From Lathyrus oleraceus (taxonomy: Eukaryota > Streptophyta > Magnoliopsida > Fabales > Fabaceae): a stretch of 64,000 nucleotides of DNA. The translations under genes were made by a program, and so were the position numbers. The notes beneath the pieces were generated by a model that was not told the origin of the DNA, made no database searches, and saw only the letters and a list, made by a program, of their open reading frames with translations. Positions 10,701-22,389 of this stretch are shown piece by piece. Position 1 is the first letter of the stretch, and every line of letters begins with the position of its first letter. The stretch is from contig NC_066579.1 of assembly GCF_024323335.1 (NCBI RefSeq), positions 248,737,575 to 248,801,574 of the forward strand, in the 5' to 3' direction.

Positions 10701-13700
10701 GTAGAAGGATCGTCTGACCCAAGGATTGAGAATCAAAACTCTAAAAAGTCAACTGAGGAAGAAAGTGAACCTAAGGAAAAGGAAGAGTGTAATAAGGAAA
10801 TCATAGAAAACAAAGAACCTTATGTACCTCCGCCTCCTTACAAACCACCTATCCCTTATTCTCAGAGGCAAATTAAAACCAAAGACGCGGGCCAATTTAA
10901 AAAATTTGTTGACTTACTGAAACAATTAAACGTCACCATTCCTTTTACAGAAGCTATTACACAGATGCCTTCATATGCTAAGTTCTTAAAAGAAATTCTA
11001 TCTAATAAAAGGAAACTTGAAGAGAGCGAAACCGTTACACTCACTGTTGAGTGTAGCGCAATAATCCAGAATATGCCTCCTAAACTTAAAGACCCTGGTA
11101 GTTTCTCTATACCCTGTCACATCGGAAAATTTGTCATAGACAAAGCTTTATGCGATTTAGGAGCCGGTATCAGTGTTATTCCCTTGTCCATATGCAAGAG
11201 ACTTGAAATGGGAGAATTAAGACCAACTAAAATGTCTGTGCAATTAGCAGATCGTTCCGTTAGATATCCCGTAGGAATTCTTGAAAACTTTCCCGTGCAC
11301 ATAGGTCAATTCTACATTCCCACCGATTTTATAATTATGGACATAAGAGAAGATGAAGTTACCCCCATTATATTGGGAAGACCATTCTTAGCAACCGTCG
11401 GTGCTATCATAGACGTAAAACGTGGACGACTCACTTTCGAAGTAGGAGAAGAGAAAATTGAGTTCATCCTTTCCAAATTTTTGAAAGCACCTGCAATAGA
11501 TGACACATGTTACTTCATGGATATCATCGATGAATGGATAAAAGAAACAGAATTAGAAAATGATGATTTGCCCGACTATCGTGCAGAAGACAGACTGAAC
11601 CAATGTTTAGCAGTAACATCGGATCCTACGCAATGCCTTAAGAAACCAACCCTCGACCTGAAAACACTTCCCAAAAATCTGAGATATGAATTCCTAGACT
11701 TAGAACTTAAACGACCCGTAATAGTCAATGCAGACCTAGGAAAACTTGAAACCGAAAAACTCCTACATATCTTAAGAAAATATCCAACCGCACTAGGATA
11801 CAACATCATCGATCTTAAAGGAATAAGTCCTTCTATTTGTATGCACCCCATCATGCTAGAAGAAGACTGTAAAACTTCTAGGGAACATCAGAGGAGACTA
11901 AACCCGATCCTGAGTGAGGTAGTGAAGAAGGAAGTAACGAAGTTATTAGAGGCAGGTATCATATATCCTATATCCGATAGAAAATGGGTTAGCCCTGTAC
12001 ACGTAGTACCAAAGAAAGGAGGTATAACAGTGATCGAAAATGAAAAAGGAGAAACTATAACCAAATGAATTGAATCGGGATGGAGAATGTGCATTGATTA
12101 TAGAAAGCTAAGCAAAGCAACCCGAAAAGATCATTTTCCTTTACCATTCATAGACCAGATGTTAGAACGATTAGCCAAGCATTCTCATTTCTGCTATCTA
12201 GACGGTTACTCAGGCTTCTTTCAAATACCAATTCATCCTGATGACCAAGAAAAAACAACGTTCACATGCCCTTTTGGTACCTTCGCTTATCGACGAATGT
12301 CGTTTGGCTTGTGCAATGCTCCTGCAACCTTCCAAAGGTGCATGATGGCAATATTCACCGATTTTCTCGAGAACATCATGGAAGTCTTTATGGATGACTT
12401 TTCCGTATGCGGACAAAGTTTTGAAGAATGCCTTGAAAACCTAGAAAGAGTTCTAGAACGATGTGTAAAAGTAATCCTAGTACTTAATTGGGAAAAATGT
12501 CACTTTATGGTACAAGAAGGGATTGTTTTAGGACACATCATATCAAATAGAGGAATTGAAGTAGACAAAGCCAAAATAGAAGTAATCGAAAACCTTCAAC
12601 CTCCGAAAACTGTGAGAGAAGTACGAAGCTTCTTAGGACATGCCGGTTTTTACCGACGATTCATTAAAGATTTCTCTAAAATAACTAAACCTTTAACCGG
12701 ACTATTAATGAAAGATGCTGAATTCATCTTCGACAGTAAATGCTTAGAAGCATTTCAAACACTTAAACAAGCATTGATCTCCGCGCCCATAATGCAGACC
12801 CCGGATTGGAATGAACCATTCGAAATAATGTGTGACGCAAGTGACTACGCCGTAGGCGCTGTTTTAGGACAACGAAAGGATAAAAAACTTCACGTCATAT
12901 ATTATGCGAGTAGAACTCTAGATGAAGCGCAAATGAATTACGCCACGACCGAGAAAGAACTTTTAGCAGTAGTATTTGCACTAGATAAATTTCGTTCTTA
13001 CTTGGTCGGAGCTAAAATAATTGTTTACACTGACCACGCTGCCATTAAGTACCTTTTAACAAAAAAGGACGCTAAACCTAGACTCCTAAGGTGGATCTTG
13101 TTGTTACAAGAATTTGATTTGGAAATCAAAGATAAAAAAGGAACTGAAAACGTAGTAGCAGATCACCTCTCTAGACTTGAAAACCTGGAACCGGAAAGAA
13201 CATCGATCAACGATGATTTCTCGTACGATAAACTTATAGCTAATTTGGAAGAAAATAGAGCTGATAAACAGGTAGAGACCACCTTGGTTGTATGCGTTAC
13301 ACCATGGTACACTGATTTCATCAACTATCTAGCTGCCGGAGTGGTTCCACTTGATTTATCATACCAACAAAAGAAACGATTCTTCCATGACATAAAACAT
13401 TATTATTGGGACGACCCTTTACTTTTCAAAAGAGGCCCCGATGATATTTTCCGTCGGTGTATACCTGAAGAAGAGGTAGAAAGTATAATCCAACATTGTC
13501 ATTCCGCTCCTTATGGTAGACACGCAACTACATCTAAGACTTGCTCTAAAATCCTACAAGCCGATCTTTATTGGCCAAGCATATGGAAGGATGTACATAC
13601 CGCTGTCAAGAAATGCGATAGGTGTCAACGCACAGGAAACATATCTAGACGTGACGAGATGCCACAAAAAGGCATTTTGGAAGTAGAAATTTTTGATGTG

Positions 13701-13739
13701 TGGGGAATAGAAATTTTTGATGTGTGGGGAAATTTTTGA
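10701..13739 (+). pseudogene. Protease, RT and RNase H of element A
   Basis: Continues the gag frame. The aspartic protease site is CDLGAGISVIPLS near 11150 (DLG in place of DTG or DSG, as in B). ILGRPFLATVGAIIDV follows near 11375. RT runs about 11940-12500 with [20 protein letters not shown] and the catalytic VFMDDFSV near 12385. RNase H carries [18 protein letters not shown] (near 12828), [20 protein letters not shown] and [12 protein letters not shown]. The zinc-binding end of integrase ([13 protein letters not shown]...CDRCQRTG) ends this frame. TGA at 12066 breaks the protein before the RT core. The frame is then lost near 13690-13739 at a local rearrangement. Confidence 0.9.
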
Positions 13740-14580
13740 TGTTGACTACGTATCAAAATGGATTGAGGCTATAGCTTCTCCAACAAACGACACACGAGTA
13801 GTAACTAGACTCTTTAAGAATATAATCTTTCCAAGATTTGGTGTCCCAAGAATAGTCGTCAGTGATGGTGGATCGCACTTCATATCTAAGATACTCGAAA
13901 AATTATTGTTTAAGTATGGCGTAAAACATCGAGTAGCAACACCTTACCATCCTCAAACTAGTGGACAAGTGGAAGTGTCTAATAGAGAAATTAAACAGAT
14001 ATTGGAAAAAACAGTCGCTACGTCAAGAAAAAACTGGTCATCAAAATTACCTGAAGCTTTATGGGCTTATCGAACCGCTTACAAAACTCCCATAGGAACA
14101 ACCCCATTTAAGCTTATTTACGGAAAATCTTGCCACCTCCCGGTAGAATTAGAACATAAGGCCTATTGGGCTATTAAAAATTTAAATTTAAACTATAAGG
14201 CCTCCGGTGAAAAGCGAATCCTTGATATAAACGAATTAGACGAACTTAGACAAGACGCATACGAAAATGCCAGAATCTACAAGGAAAGAACGAAAAAATG
14301 GCATGATAAGCGCATATCAAGAAAAACTTTCAAACAAGGCGATGTAGTCCTATTGTTTAACTCTAGACTTAAGTTATTCCCAGTAAAGCTACGATCTAGA
14401 TGGTCAGGCCCTTTCCAAATCACCAATGTCTTTCCCAGTGGAGCTGTAGAAATTAAAGGAAAATCTATTGAACCATTTATCGTAAACGGGCAGCGTCTAA
14501 AACATTATCATTATGCTGAGAACAATGAAGACTCGCAAGTCCTTCACTTAGACGTAATGTCTTCAGAATTTATAGATTAA
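13717..14580 (+). pseudogene. Integrase core and C-terminus of element A
   Basis: In a new frame after the rearrangement, [13 protein letters not shown] resumes the integrase core. The second catalytic Asp is in VVSDGGSHF (near 13860) and the Glu in [12 protein letters not shown] (near 13970). [18 protein letters not shown] near the end is the usual C-terminal domain. The segment that normally holds the first catalytic Asp (WGIDF...VAVDYVSKW, as in B at 28400-28300) is missing, replaced by a repeated EIFDVWG. The enzyme cannot be active. The frame ends with TAA at 14578. Confidence 0.88.
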
Positions 14581-14855
14581 CATTTAAAAGTTTTATGTCG
14601 AGCTTGCGACATTAAACAAAGCGCTTCGTGGGAGACAACCCACAACTTTCTATTTTATCTTCTATTTTTATTTTATTATTCTTTTTGATTTTATTCAGTA
14701 TCCATTCTTCATTTATTTTATTTTATAAAACTTTTCTTTTTTTTCTTTTCTTCTTTCGGCATTTGGCCAAATCCTGACTAAAACTCTTATTTTTCTTTTC
14801 TTTAGTTAACTCTAACCTGATGACACATATTGACCGCATGGGTATCAAATTTTGA
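14581..14855 (+). other. Spacer between pol and ORF3a of element A
   Basis: Pyrimidine-rich AT stretch with no frame. It includes 'gcgcttcgtgggagacaacc' near 14620, a phrase I recall from other plant Athila-type elements downstream of pol. I see no TATA box or dyad array here, unlike ahead of ORF3b. Confidence 0.5.
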
Positions 14856-14933
14856 GGGAGAGCTCAGAGACAAAAATTTGAAGAACTTTCTGAGAGAGAG
14901 ATACACCCAACCTTCTATGCTGATGAAGGTGCA

Positions 14934-16100
14934 ATGATCGTACTGGGACTAAGAGATAGTGTCTTATATCTACTGAGTCAAATAGGGTGGGAAACCACTC
15001 CTATTCGCAGACAATTTGTTACTTACCGAAGGCTAACTCTAGAATTCCTTAGCTCCCTGATCTATTTACCAAACCATGGAAAAGGAATAAACCGAGGTTT
15101 CATTCAATTCAGGATGTTCAATATGGAGTATCAGTTTAACATTCAAGAGTTTACTAACCTTTTAGGGTTCCCCACTTCTTTTGATACATTCACCATGAGC
15201 CAAGAAGACCTTTTTGAATATAGAGAGCTTGAGCATTTTTGGGGAAGTTTAACGGGAAATGACGACCCTGAGGAACATGAGTTTCTCTCTGGAAACATAC
15301 ATAACCCGGCTTTTCGCTATTTCCACAAAATCCTAGCACACACTCTTTTTGGAAAGAGATCAAACATTACCACAGTATCACGTGATGAACTCTTCATAAT
15401 ATTATGTGCTTCCCAGAACCGTCCAGTGAATGGTTCCACTTATATGCTGGCGAGTTTTGACCTCCTTATTCAAGATGACCGTGCACCGATTCAAATAGGA
15501 GGGTTGATAACTATGATTGCTAATGTTATTGGGTTGCGCAAACCCATGCTTGCTTTGAACCCTTTTTCTGGCATTGAGTCTATGAACATACATTTCCTTT
15601 TCAACACTTTGTTTATCAGAAATCTGGGACCTGAAGAGTTTGAATTAGTAATTAATAACCAAGTTGTTTACCTATTCACAATGCCTAGTCCGATGACTAG
15701 TGTCCATGACCGAAACAATTGGCTTTACAACCTGGATGGAATACCTTCTCCTGTTAGATCTGTTGAAACCATCCAAGATTATGAGATTCCTGGCAACCAG
15801 ATTCCTTATGCTGAGTCTGATCCGCAGACACCAACTGGTTACCACGATGCTGCCTCTCCACCTCATCCTATCCCGTCCGCAGAATCAGCAATACCTGATC
15901 TTAGACATCATATGCCCGAAAATGATTATAATACCGCTATTCAAGCTTTGATGTCAGAACAAGCTGCCATGAGAGAAGAGTTAAATATGATGGGACATGA
16001 AATTCTGCAATACATGAGTACTATGACAAATCATTTTCTCGAGTTGAACCGCCGTGTCAATTCATTTGACCCTCCAGCGAAAGATCCTACAATTGGCTAG
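14934..16100 (+). CDS. ORF3a of element A, Athila ORF family
   Basis: 388 residues from the first ATG. The frame is open back to about 14856 (QKFEELSEREIHPTFYADEG), so the original protein began further up. Conserved phrases are LTLEFLSSLIYLP (near residue 35), FIQFRMFNMEYQFN, FTNLLGFPTSFD, IHNPAFRYFHKILAHTLFGK and IGGLITMIANVIGL. They fit the Athila ORF protein family of plant gypsy elements, whose role is not settled. I see no signal peptide or membrane segment, so 'envelope' is not supported. It lies downstream of pol and is homologous to ORF3b downstream. No internal stop. Confidence 0.75.
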   Translation: MIVLGLRDSVLYLLSQIGWETTPIRRQFVTYRRLTLEFLSSLIYLPNHGKGINRGFIQFRMFNMEYQFNIQEFTNLLGFPTSFDTFTMSQEDLFEYRELEHFWGSLTGNDDPEEHEFLSGNIHNPAFRYFHKILAHTLFGKRSNITTVSRDELFIILCASQNRPVNGSTYMLASFDLLIQDDRAPIQIGGLITMIANVIGLRKPMLALNPFSGIESMNIHFLFNTLFIRNLGPEEFELVINNQVVYLFTMPSPMTSVHDRNNWLYNLDGIPSPVRSVETIQDYEIPGNQIPYAESDPQTPTGYHDAASPPHPIPSAESAIPDLRHHMPENDYNTAIQALMSEQAAMREELNMMGHEILQYMSTMTNHFLELNRRVNSFDPPAKDPTIG

Positions 16101-16435
16101 AAGAATTGGAGTTAGCTAGTGTTAGTCTTAGGATTTATAGTTTTGTTGACATTATTTTTAATTTTAGGATTTATTTTCCGCATGCTTTATTTTATTTTCA
16201 TATATTACATTATGTTTATTTTTATGGAGCTATTGGAATTATTGGTTAAATTAAATGTTATTTTGATTTATGCATCACCTAAAATTTCCAATGATGATAT
16301 ATATTATGCTACTACTTACACTGCCTATTAGAAAAAAATATATACATATACACTATGGTGTGTAATAGAATAGCATGCATGGCAATTCAAAAATATTACA
16401 ATAGCAATTAAGATAAACATAAACTAAAAATAAAC

Positions 16436-16467
<32 letters not shown>

Positions 16468-16500
16468 TTTATGAAGCACCCACATAAGAGCGCCAGTGAC
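16101..16500 (+). other. Spacer after ORF3a with an AAT microsatellite
   Basis: Low-complexity T-rich sequence without a credible gene. A run of about nine AAT units lies at 16436-16463. Confidence 0.6.
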
Positions 16501-16516
16501 CGTTGCAAGCACCTGT

Positions 16517-16596
16517 GTGACGAGCGCCACACAAGCCATCACGGTCGTCACGCAAATGCACATGACGCCCGTAACACCTTCTGTCACGAGCGTGAC
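16517..16596 (+). promoter_or_regulatory. Internal dyad array of element A ahead of ORF3b
   Basis: Four sites of the LTR type: GTGACGAGCGCCAC (16517), ATCACGGTCGTCAC (16538), ATGACGCCCGTAAC (16562) and GTCACGAGCGTGAC (16583). They are diverged from the LTR sites but keep the arm-centre-arm plan and spacing of about 20 bases. A TATA box follows about 160 bases on. I infer an internal promoter for ORF3b. Confidence 0.6.
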
Positions 16597-16756
16597 AACT
16601 CCAGAATAGGTGAACGTTTTTGACCGTTGGGGACACGACCGTTGCTCCCCCACCTTTTTATTTTCCCCATTAACCCACCTCTTTACACAATTCCACTTAC
16701 ATTCATCCACATTTATTTTTCTCTCACCCACTCCTCTTCCCAACTCCCAAATTTTT

Positions 16757-16768
16757 CCTATAAATACC
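16757..16768 (+). promoter_or_regulatory. Internal TATA box ahead of ORF3b
   Basis: CCTATAAATACC, about 96 bases before the ORF3b ATG, followed by a C/T-rich leader. Confidence 0.6.
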
Positions 16769-16863
16769 TACAATACCTCTCTTCCTTCACCACATCATTC
16801 CAACAAACTATTCTATACAAATACATTTTCATTCCCTTTCCTTCTTTCAACCTACCTATCAAT

Positions 16864-17125
16864 ATGGCGGAAAACCCACAATTCGGAAATATCATCTTCC
16901 GATCTGAAGATGATAATTATCAACGGGAGCAGTTCGATCGGTTCCATCAACGAGGTGTCGTATCTACTAGGTATCCTGATTTAAATTGTTTACAAGAATT
17001 AGGATTACTTAAAGGTGTGCAATGGATGCTTCAGCTTTCTGATTTAACTTTTCTTTGTCCACAAAATCAACCTACCTACCCATCACTCACCTTAGAATTT
17101 TTAAGTTCTTATTCATACACCACTC
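16864..17125 (+). CDS. ORF3b of element A, part 1 of 3
   Basis: Begins at ATG 16864 (MAENPQFGNIIFRSEDD), chosen because it is the first ATG after the TATA box and leader. This part encodes 87 codons plus one base, ending in LTLEFLSSYSYTT. It resembles ORF3a in LTLEFLSS. The frame is split by solo LTR S at 17126 and resumes in phase at 21794. The three parts (16864-17125, 21794-22389, 34674-35114) add to 433 codons including the stop, with no internal stop. Confidence 0.8.
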
Positions 17126-18133
17126 TGTAGCACCTCAAATTTGCACCTCCCATTTTGTACATACATTTTCATTTTAGGTCATTAGCATTGCATTCTCCAC
17201 TGCATGGCATTGCATTGTCCTTTGCCTAGTGCAAGTCATCAGTCAAGACTGGTCAGGAGATCCAGTTGTGCAAGCAAGCAAGTGCATTTCCTATGGAAGC
17301 AAAGCCCTAGGGTTGATTCAATGAGTTCATGTGACCTAGGGATCATTTTGAAGTGGTTTGGCCAAAGATTGGATGTTCAGAGATCATCAGTCAAGATGCA
17401 ATTCATCTGAAATCCTAGAAAGTCAACCAAAGTCAACTGTGCATTCAACCATGGATTTGAAGGTGGGAGATGGTTAGAGAGGCCTCATTCATGTCCATAC
17501 AAGTCTCATTTGACATTTCAAACATCAACAATGAAGAATTTGAGGTCAGATGAAAAGTTTCCAAAAATAGTAAGTGGCCTGTAATTTGAAATTGCCAAAA
17601 ATGGAAAGGTTTTCTCCTCAAGTTTACATCATCAAGCAAGCTTCAAATGAAATTTTGTCCAACATGAAAGTTGAAGATCTTGCTCTCACTTTTCCAAAAT
17701 GTCCAAGAACATGAATTTCTCATGTGTGGTTGAGAAAATATGGATCAATCATGGTCAATGGAATTTGAACTTCAAGAATGCATAACTTTTAAACCATCAG
17801 GCAAAATGGAATGGTTCTTTTTGCAACATTTCTCTCTTGACATGCACTATCCAAAACATGCATCACATGCCATGCATTTTCATCACAAAAATATGTGCAT
17901 TTTCATTTGAATTTTGGAGGGAAATTCCAAATTCAAAAATTATGAATTGTTTTCACTCCCTAGCATTGGCATTTGGCTCAAAACAACATTTGAAAAGATT
18001 TCCAAGCCAGAATCGTGCATTGTAGCATTGGCATGCATGCATAAGGGGTGAATTTGCAAATTTGGCATTACACTTGGTTTTCATTAATCTCACTTGCATT
18101 GCCTAATTGTGATTAAGAGTTTGATTAGCACAC

Positions 18134-18143
18134 CATATATAAG
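18134..18143 (+). promoter_or_regulatory. TATA box of solo LTR S
   Basis: CATATATAAG about 1 kb into the LTR, followed by a leader-like stretch. Confidence 0.55.
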
Positions 18144-21100
18144 TGAAATCATAACAGAATTGGGGATTAACAACACCAGAATTCAGATCTAGATCCAATC
18201 TTCACAATTTTGCTCTCACACTTTTCTGAATTTTCTTCAAATCCATGGCTCTTTTCTTGATCAAATCATCATCCATGAGTATGGTAGAACAAGTTTGAAG
18301 CAAGATTCCAAAGATTTCGTGCAAGTTGAAGCTAGTTGGAACTTGAAGCTCATTCATGGCAGTTGGATTTTCTGGACAAATCGTGCAAGCTTAACCTCCA
18401 AACCTTCATCCATTCATTCATCCAAGAGCTAAGGATCAACTGTTTGGACTTCTCAAGGCTTGAAATCACCTGTTCCAGTTCTGTAGCTTCTTGAAGGTTA
18501 GAACTCGAGTTCCTTAATTCATGAAATAGTTGTATGGATGTTGTAGATCCTTCATCACTGAGCATGCTGAGCTTTGTTTCATTAAATTCCATGCAGTATT
18601 GTGATAGTTATGGTGATTTGAATTTTGACACATGAAACTTGATCCATTCGTTTTGCATGATATATGTTGAATTAGGACAAAATATTGATTGATTAGTGAT
18701 GTGTGTTAAGAGATCTACAAGATGATGTGATTATTTTCAATTTCTGTGAACGTTTGTTCTTGGCCTATGAAGAACACGAAGAACTGTATGAAGATTGCTG
18801 AAATTTTTCCAGAATTAGGGTTTTGATCTTGTTAGCGCGTGTTTGCATAAGCTTTCATGTTTCTGGCCATGTATTGGTTGTACTGAGTCTTGCGTGTCAA
18901 ACTGATTGGTCCAAATTGATTCCCACTGCCACATGGACTTAAGTGAAACTGCGCGTTTCACTTAAGGGCGCCTCATTTGAATTCGTGGCCAGTTCGATCC
19001 TTGGCTCCAGACTTTTCCAATTGCACTTCACATATTATTCCATTCATTCATGCTTACTTCATTCATGTTTTTTTAATTTTTTTCTTCACTTAAAAAATTT
19101 CATAACTCATTGATCAATGATCCAAATGACCTGGGAATTTTTACGTGTTGTTCCTCACCATGTCTAGTATTTTATGAGATTTTTTCCAGAAATTGTGCAC
19201 GGTTGAAATATATTTTTGCTTAGGGATTGTTCACATGTATGCTATCTTGTACCTTCCTTGCCATATGCTTTGTGAAATGATGAGTTTTAATTCAATGATT
19301 GTGAAACTTGGTATGCTTAAACTAGACATCTTGCTGGACATTTTGGTGTTGAGTTTGCATTTTTCTCATATCTGGTTGTTGAGATATGATCTATTTAATG
19401 TAGGTGTGACAATGTGTGTCACACCATTGCTTGCTCAACTTGTTGATTTTCTTTGCCATGCCAAATAAATGCCAAATGATGTGATTTTTTGCATTATGCT
19501 TTCTCTGGATGTTAGGATTGATCATGAATTTTTGTGGAATTTTTGGAATGATTTCTTATTTGTTTGTGATTTTTCTTTCTGGATGACCATTTGTGGACTT
19601 TTGAATAGTCATGAACTTCAATGATTTGTGAAATGCTGGTTGTGTATCATATGGATTTGAAATTTTTCACATTGATTCTAGATATATTGAAGTTTGTCGT
19701 GGATTTGATTGGAGGTCTTTATCATGTTTGGATTCTGTTTTAGGCTTGTGCTAAGTTGATGTAGCATTTTGTGTCTCAATTGAGCTTGTTTGTGCTTACC
19801 TTGCCTTATGGAATTTGATTGCCATTCTTAAACTTGTCCAAATGCCTTGATTTTTGGTGTGCTGATCATGTTATGTGTTCTATTTAGCCATGCTTTTTCT
19901 TGGGATTTATTGAATCATTTTGGAATTAATGTGGATTTGTTTATTCTGTTGCTTCAATGAGCTTCCAACTTGTATGCTTTTCCATGATTGATTTGTGAAA
20001 TGAATTTGGTGCATGATATGGATGTGGAACTTTTTGGATGATGTTCTTAATTGATTGAGCTTGATTCATGTCAATTTTCATGTTCTGTTTTGAAATATTT
20101 TTCCCTCTTTGACCCTAGGCCTTGTCCTAGTGGTTGGTGCTTATGTTTGAGTTTTGTTTTCAGGATAAGAAGCATATGGCCTTGAGGAGATTGATTCATT
20201 TGCTTAAAGTTGGTTGATTGTTGAATGTTGACTAATCTTGACTTGTTTTGTAGGTGGCTTTTAGCTCATTTGAGTTGAGCTTGTGCCTTGCTTGTTTGAC
20301 TGTGTACAGTTAACTGTTGATTGTTGAACTGTCTGTTTGACTTTTTGAGTTGTGTACTGACTGAGTTAGATTGTTTTCAGGTACATTAGTTGCTTAAGTT
20401 CTTTTGAACTTGCTTTTGCTGTTGCTTGGTTGCTTAACCATTAGAGGTATAATTCACTGACTTCATGTAGTCTGGAAGACCTGTCCTGTTACTTGGACAG
20501 GCACCTGTCTGAAGTCCTCCTTAAGAGGCAATGCTTGTGTTTGTTTATTTTTGTGCCAAGCAGGAAAGACCTTTGATAAGGCAATTGGCAGATAAAAGAG
20601 ATGTGTAGTCCATCTCCTGCTATTCAGTGTGTCATCCCTTTGCTCACATTACATGTTGATGCATTGTGGATATTAACCCAAAATCTCTGTTGTGTCAGTC
20701 ACATGTGGATAGAAGAGTTCCTGCTTTCTGAACTCCCACACCTTCTATTCGAGTCATGCTCTCCCAAGCCAGGGATAAGAGCTGTGAGGCACACCCCTCA
20801 CTTCCTATTTCATCTGCTTCACCCTAACTCTCAATGTTAGTGTTAAGAGCTAACATCACTCGATTCCAGTTGGCTTGTGTTTCACAGCCTAACCTTGTGT
20901 GATCCCACTTTGTTTGTATATAGTGTGTGCTATTTGTGTGATTGTTTGCTTTGCTTGTGCTGCTTAGGTTTAGCTTGCTCCCTATGCAAGTTAGATAGAA
21001 ACCTTGACCTAGGACCATGGTGAATTTGCATGATAACTATTAGGCTCGAGTTAGTCTCCCTTCTAGTATGTCATTTCCCAGTCTCTGGTTAGGCTAGTCC

Positions 21101-21217
21101 TGTGTCCCTGCGTAGGGGAACTACGTCGCCCTGATCCTCATACCAGATGAGGTACGTAGGCAGGAGATGAGCTGATCTCTCCGGGCGCCCTTCTTCTTTT
21201 GCAACCCTTTGTGTGTG

Positions 21218-21309
21218 TTGGAGTCTGATGTAAGTCCAGCGATTGGCATTCGGTTTCCAGTTTCTTTGTTGGAGTCTGACGTAAGTCCAGCGATTGGCAG
21301 TCGGTTTCC
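21218..21309 (+). repeat. Two-copy tandem repeat in LTR S
   Basis: Two units of period 50 with core ggagtctgaYgtaagtccag and tail gcgattggca. Related units occur three times in Q (minus) and four times in P. Confidence 0.75.
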
Positions 21310-21793
21310 TGTGTGGTTTTGTTTGGCGTGCGTTAGCCGAGTTACGAGTGCTCTGATTCTTCTTTAGTCCGAGAAGATACGTATGCATAGGATGTGACAT
21401 CCTAACGAGCACGTTTCCCCCTGTCCCGAACTACGTCGACTCTGATGTCTGTGCCTGACAGACTACGTAGGCCCAGAATGCGATATCCTGCCGAGTTGGT
21501 TTCGTTTGTTTTCTGTGTCTCTTTTCAGCCAGTGTTTGATGTTTGAGCAGTTTTTAGCAACCTTTATCCTTCCTTTTGTGCATGGATCCCGTCGAGTACG
21601 ACGGATGCGTAGGGGTGCTAATACCTTCCCTTCGCATCACCGACTCCCGATCCCGTCTCTCTCTGGTCGCGAGACCATGTCTGTTCCAGGTTTACTTCGA
21701 GCGTTTCCTTTCCCTCTTTTGGGATAAATAACGCACGGTGGCGGCTCTGTTGTTTTGTTTTCCCGCCGGTTTTTCGCGTAATGCGACACACTC

Positions 21794-22389
21794 CAACCGG
21801 TGAAGACGAGTACTTAACCGGTACCGCAACTTTCCGCATGTTCAACACCGAGTACTCACTATCCCAGGATCAGTTGAGTGCCATGCTACAGTTCCCTGTA
21901 GGAGGCCAAATCCACCCAAGAATCCCTCCGAACTCACAGTGGCACATAAACGCCTTCGACCTCTTTAGAAAAATATCCGGTGTGGAAACCAATAACTGGG
22001 ATGCACTACTTGCTTCGCACATACATAACCCCACTATCCGGTATTTTATCCGCATTCTGCAAAACACCATTTTTGGTCGACCCAACAACAGCAAAGTCAA
22101 CGCGAAGGAATTATTCTTCCTCCACTGCATCTTTGAAATGGATACAAAGGTAAATGCCGCTTCATTCTTACTTCACCATATTCGTACCCTTTGTGCTAGA
22201 GGCCGCCAACCTTTTGTGATTGGAGGATTAATAACCACCATAACACTTGGTCTGAATCTAGGGGACCGACTTCAAAATTTGCAATCTCTGCCACCCCTAT
22301 TTATGGATATAAGCTATTGTCACTCCAGCCGCTTAATCAAAAATAGGGTAGGCGGAAGGTATTATCTTATGGTGAATAACCAAGAAGTC
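21794..22389 (+). CDS. ORF3b of element A, part 2 of 3
   Basis: Resumes ORF3b in phase after S. Contains FRMFNTEYSLSQDQLSAMLQ, IHNPTIRYFIRILQNTIFGR and FVIGGLITTITLGL, which match the same motifs in the same order in ORF3a. It ends at ...VNNQEV, where element B is inserted at the second target copy. The ATG at 21781 lies inside LTR S and is not a start. Confidence 0.8.

Larger units (their letters stand above)
17126..21788 (+). mobile_element. Solo Ogre-type LTR S
   Basis: A 4,663-base block that starts TGTAGCACCTCAAATTTGCA and ends CGCGTAATGCGACA, flanked by CACTC at 17121-17125 and 21789-21793. It has no PBS, PPT or internal genes, so it is one LTR left after LTR-LTR recombination. It has the usual long-LTR parts: TATA box at 18134, a T-rich middle, a short tandem repeat at 21218, and a U5 end with a PBS-like phrase at 21739. 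The truncated LTR Q (61148-64000, minus) is a close relative. Confidence 0.9.

Noticed and set aside
14934..16100. ORF3a or ORF3b as true envelope genes
   Set aside because: No signal peptide, membrane segment or cleavage site seen. The Athila-type ORF label is safer.
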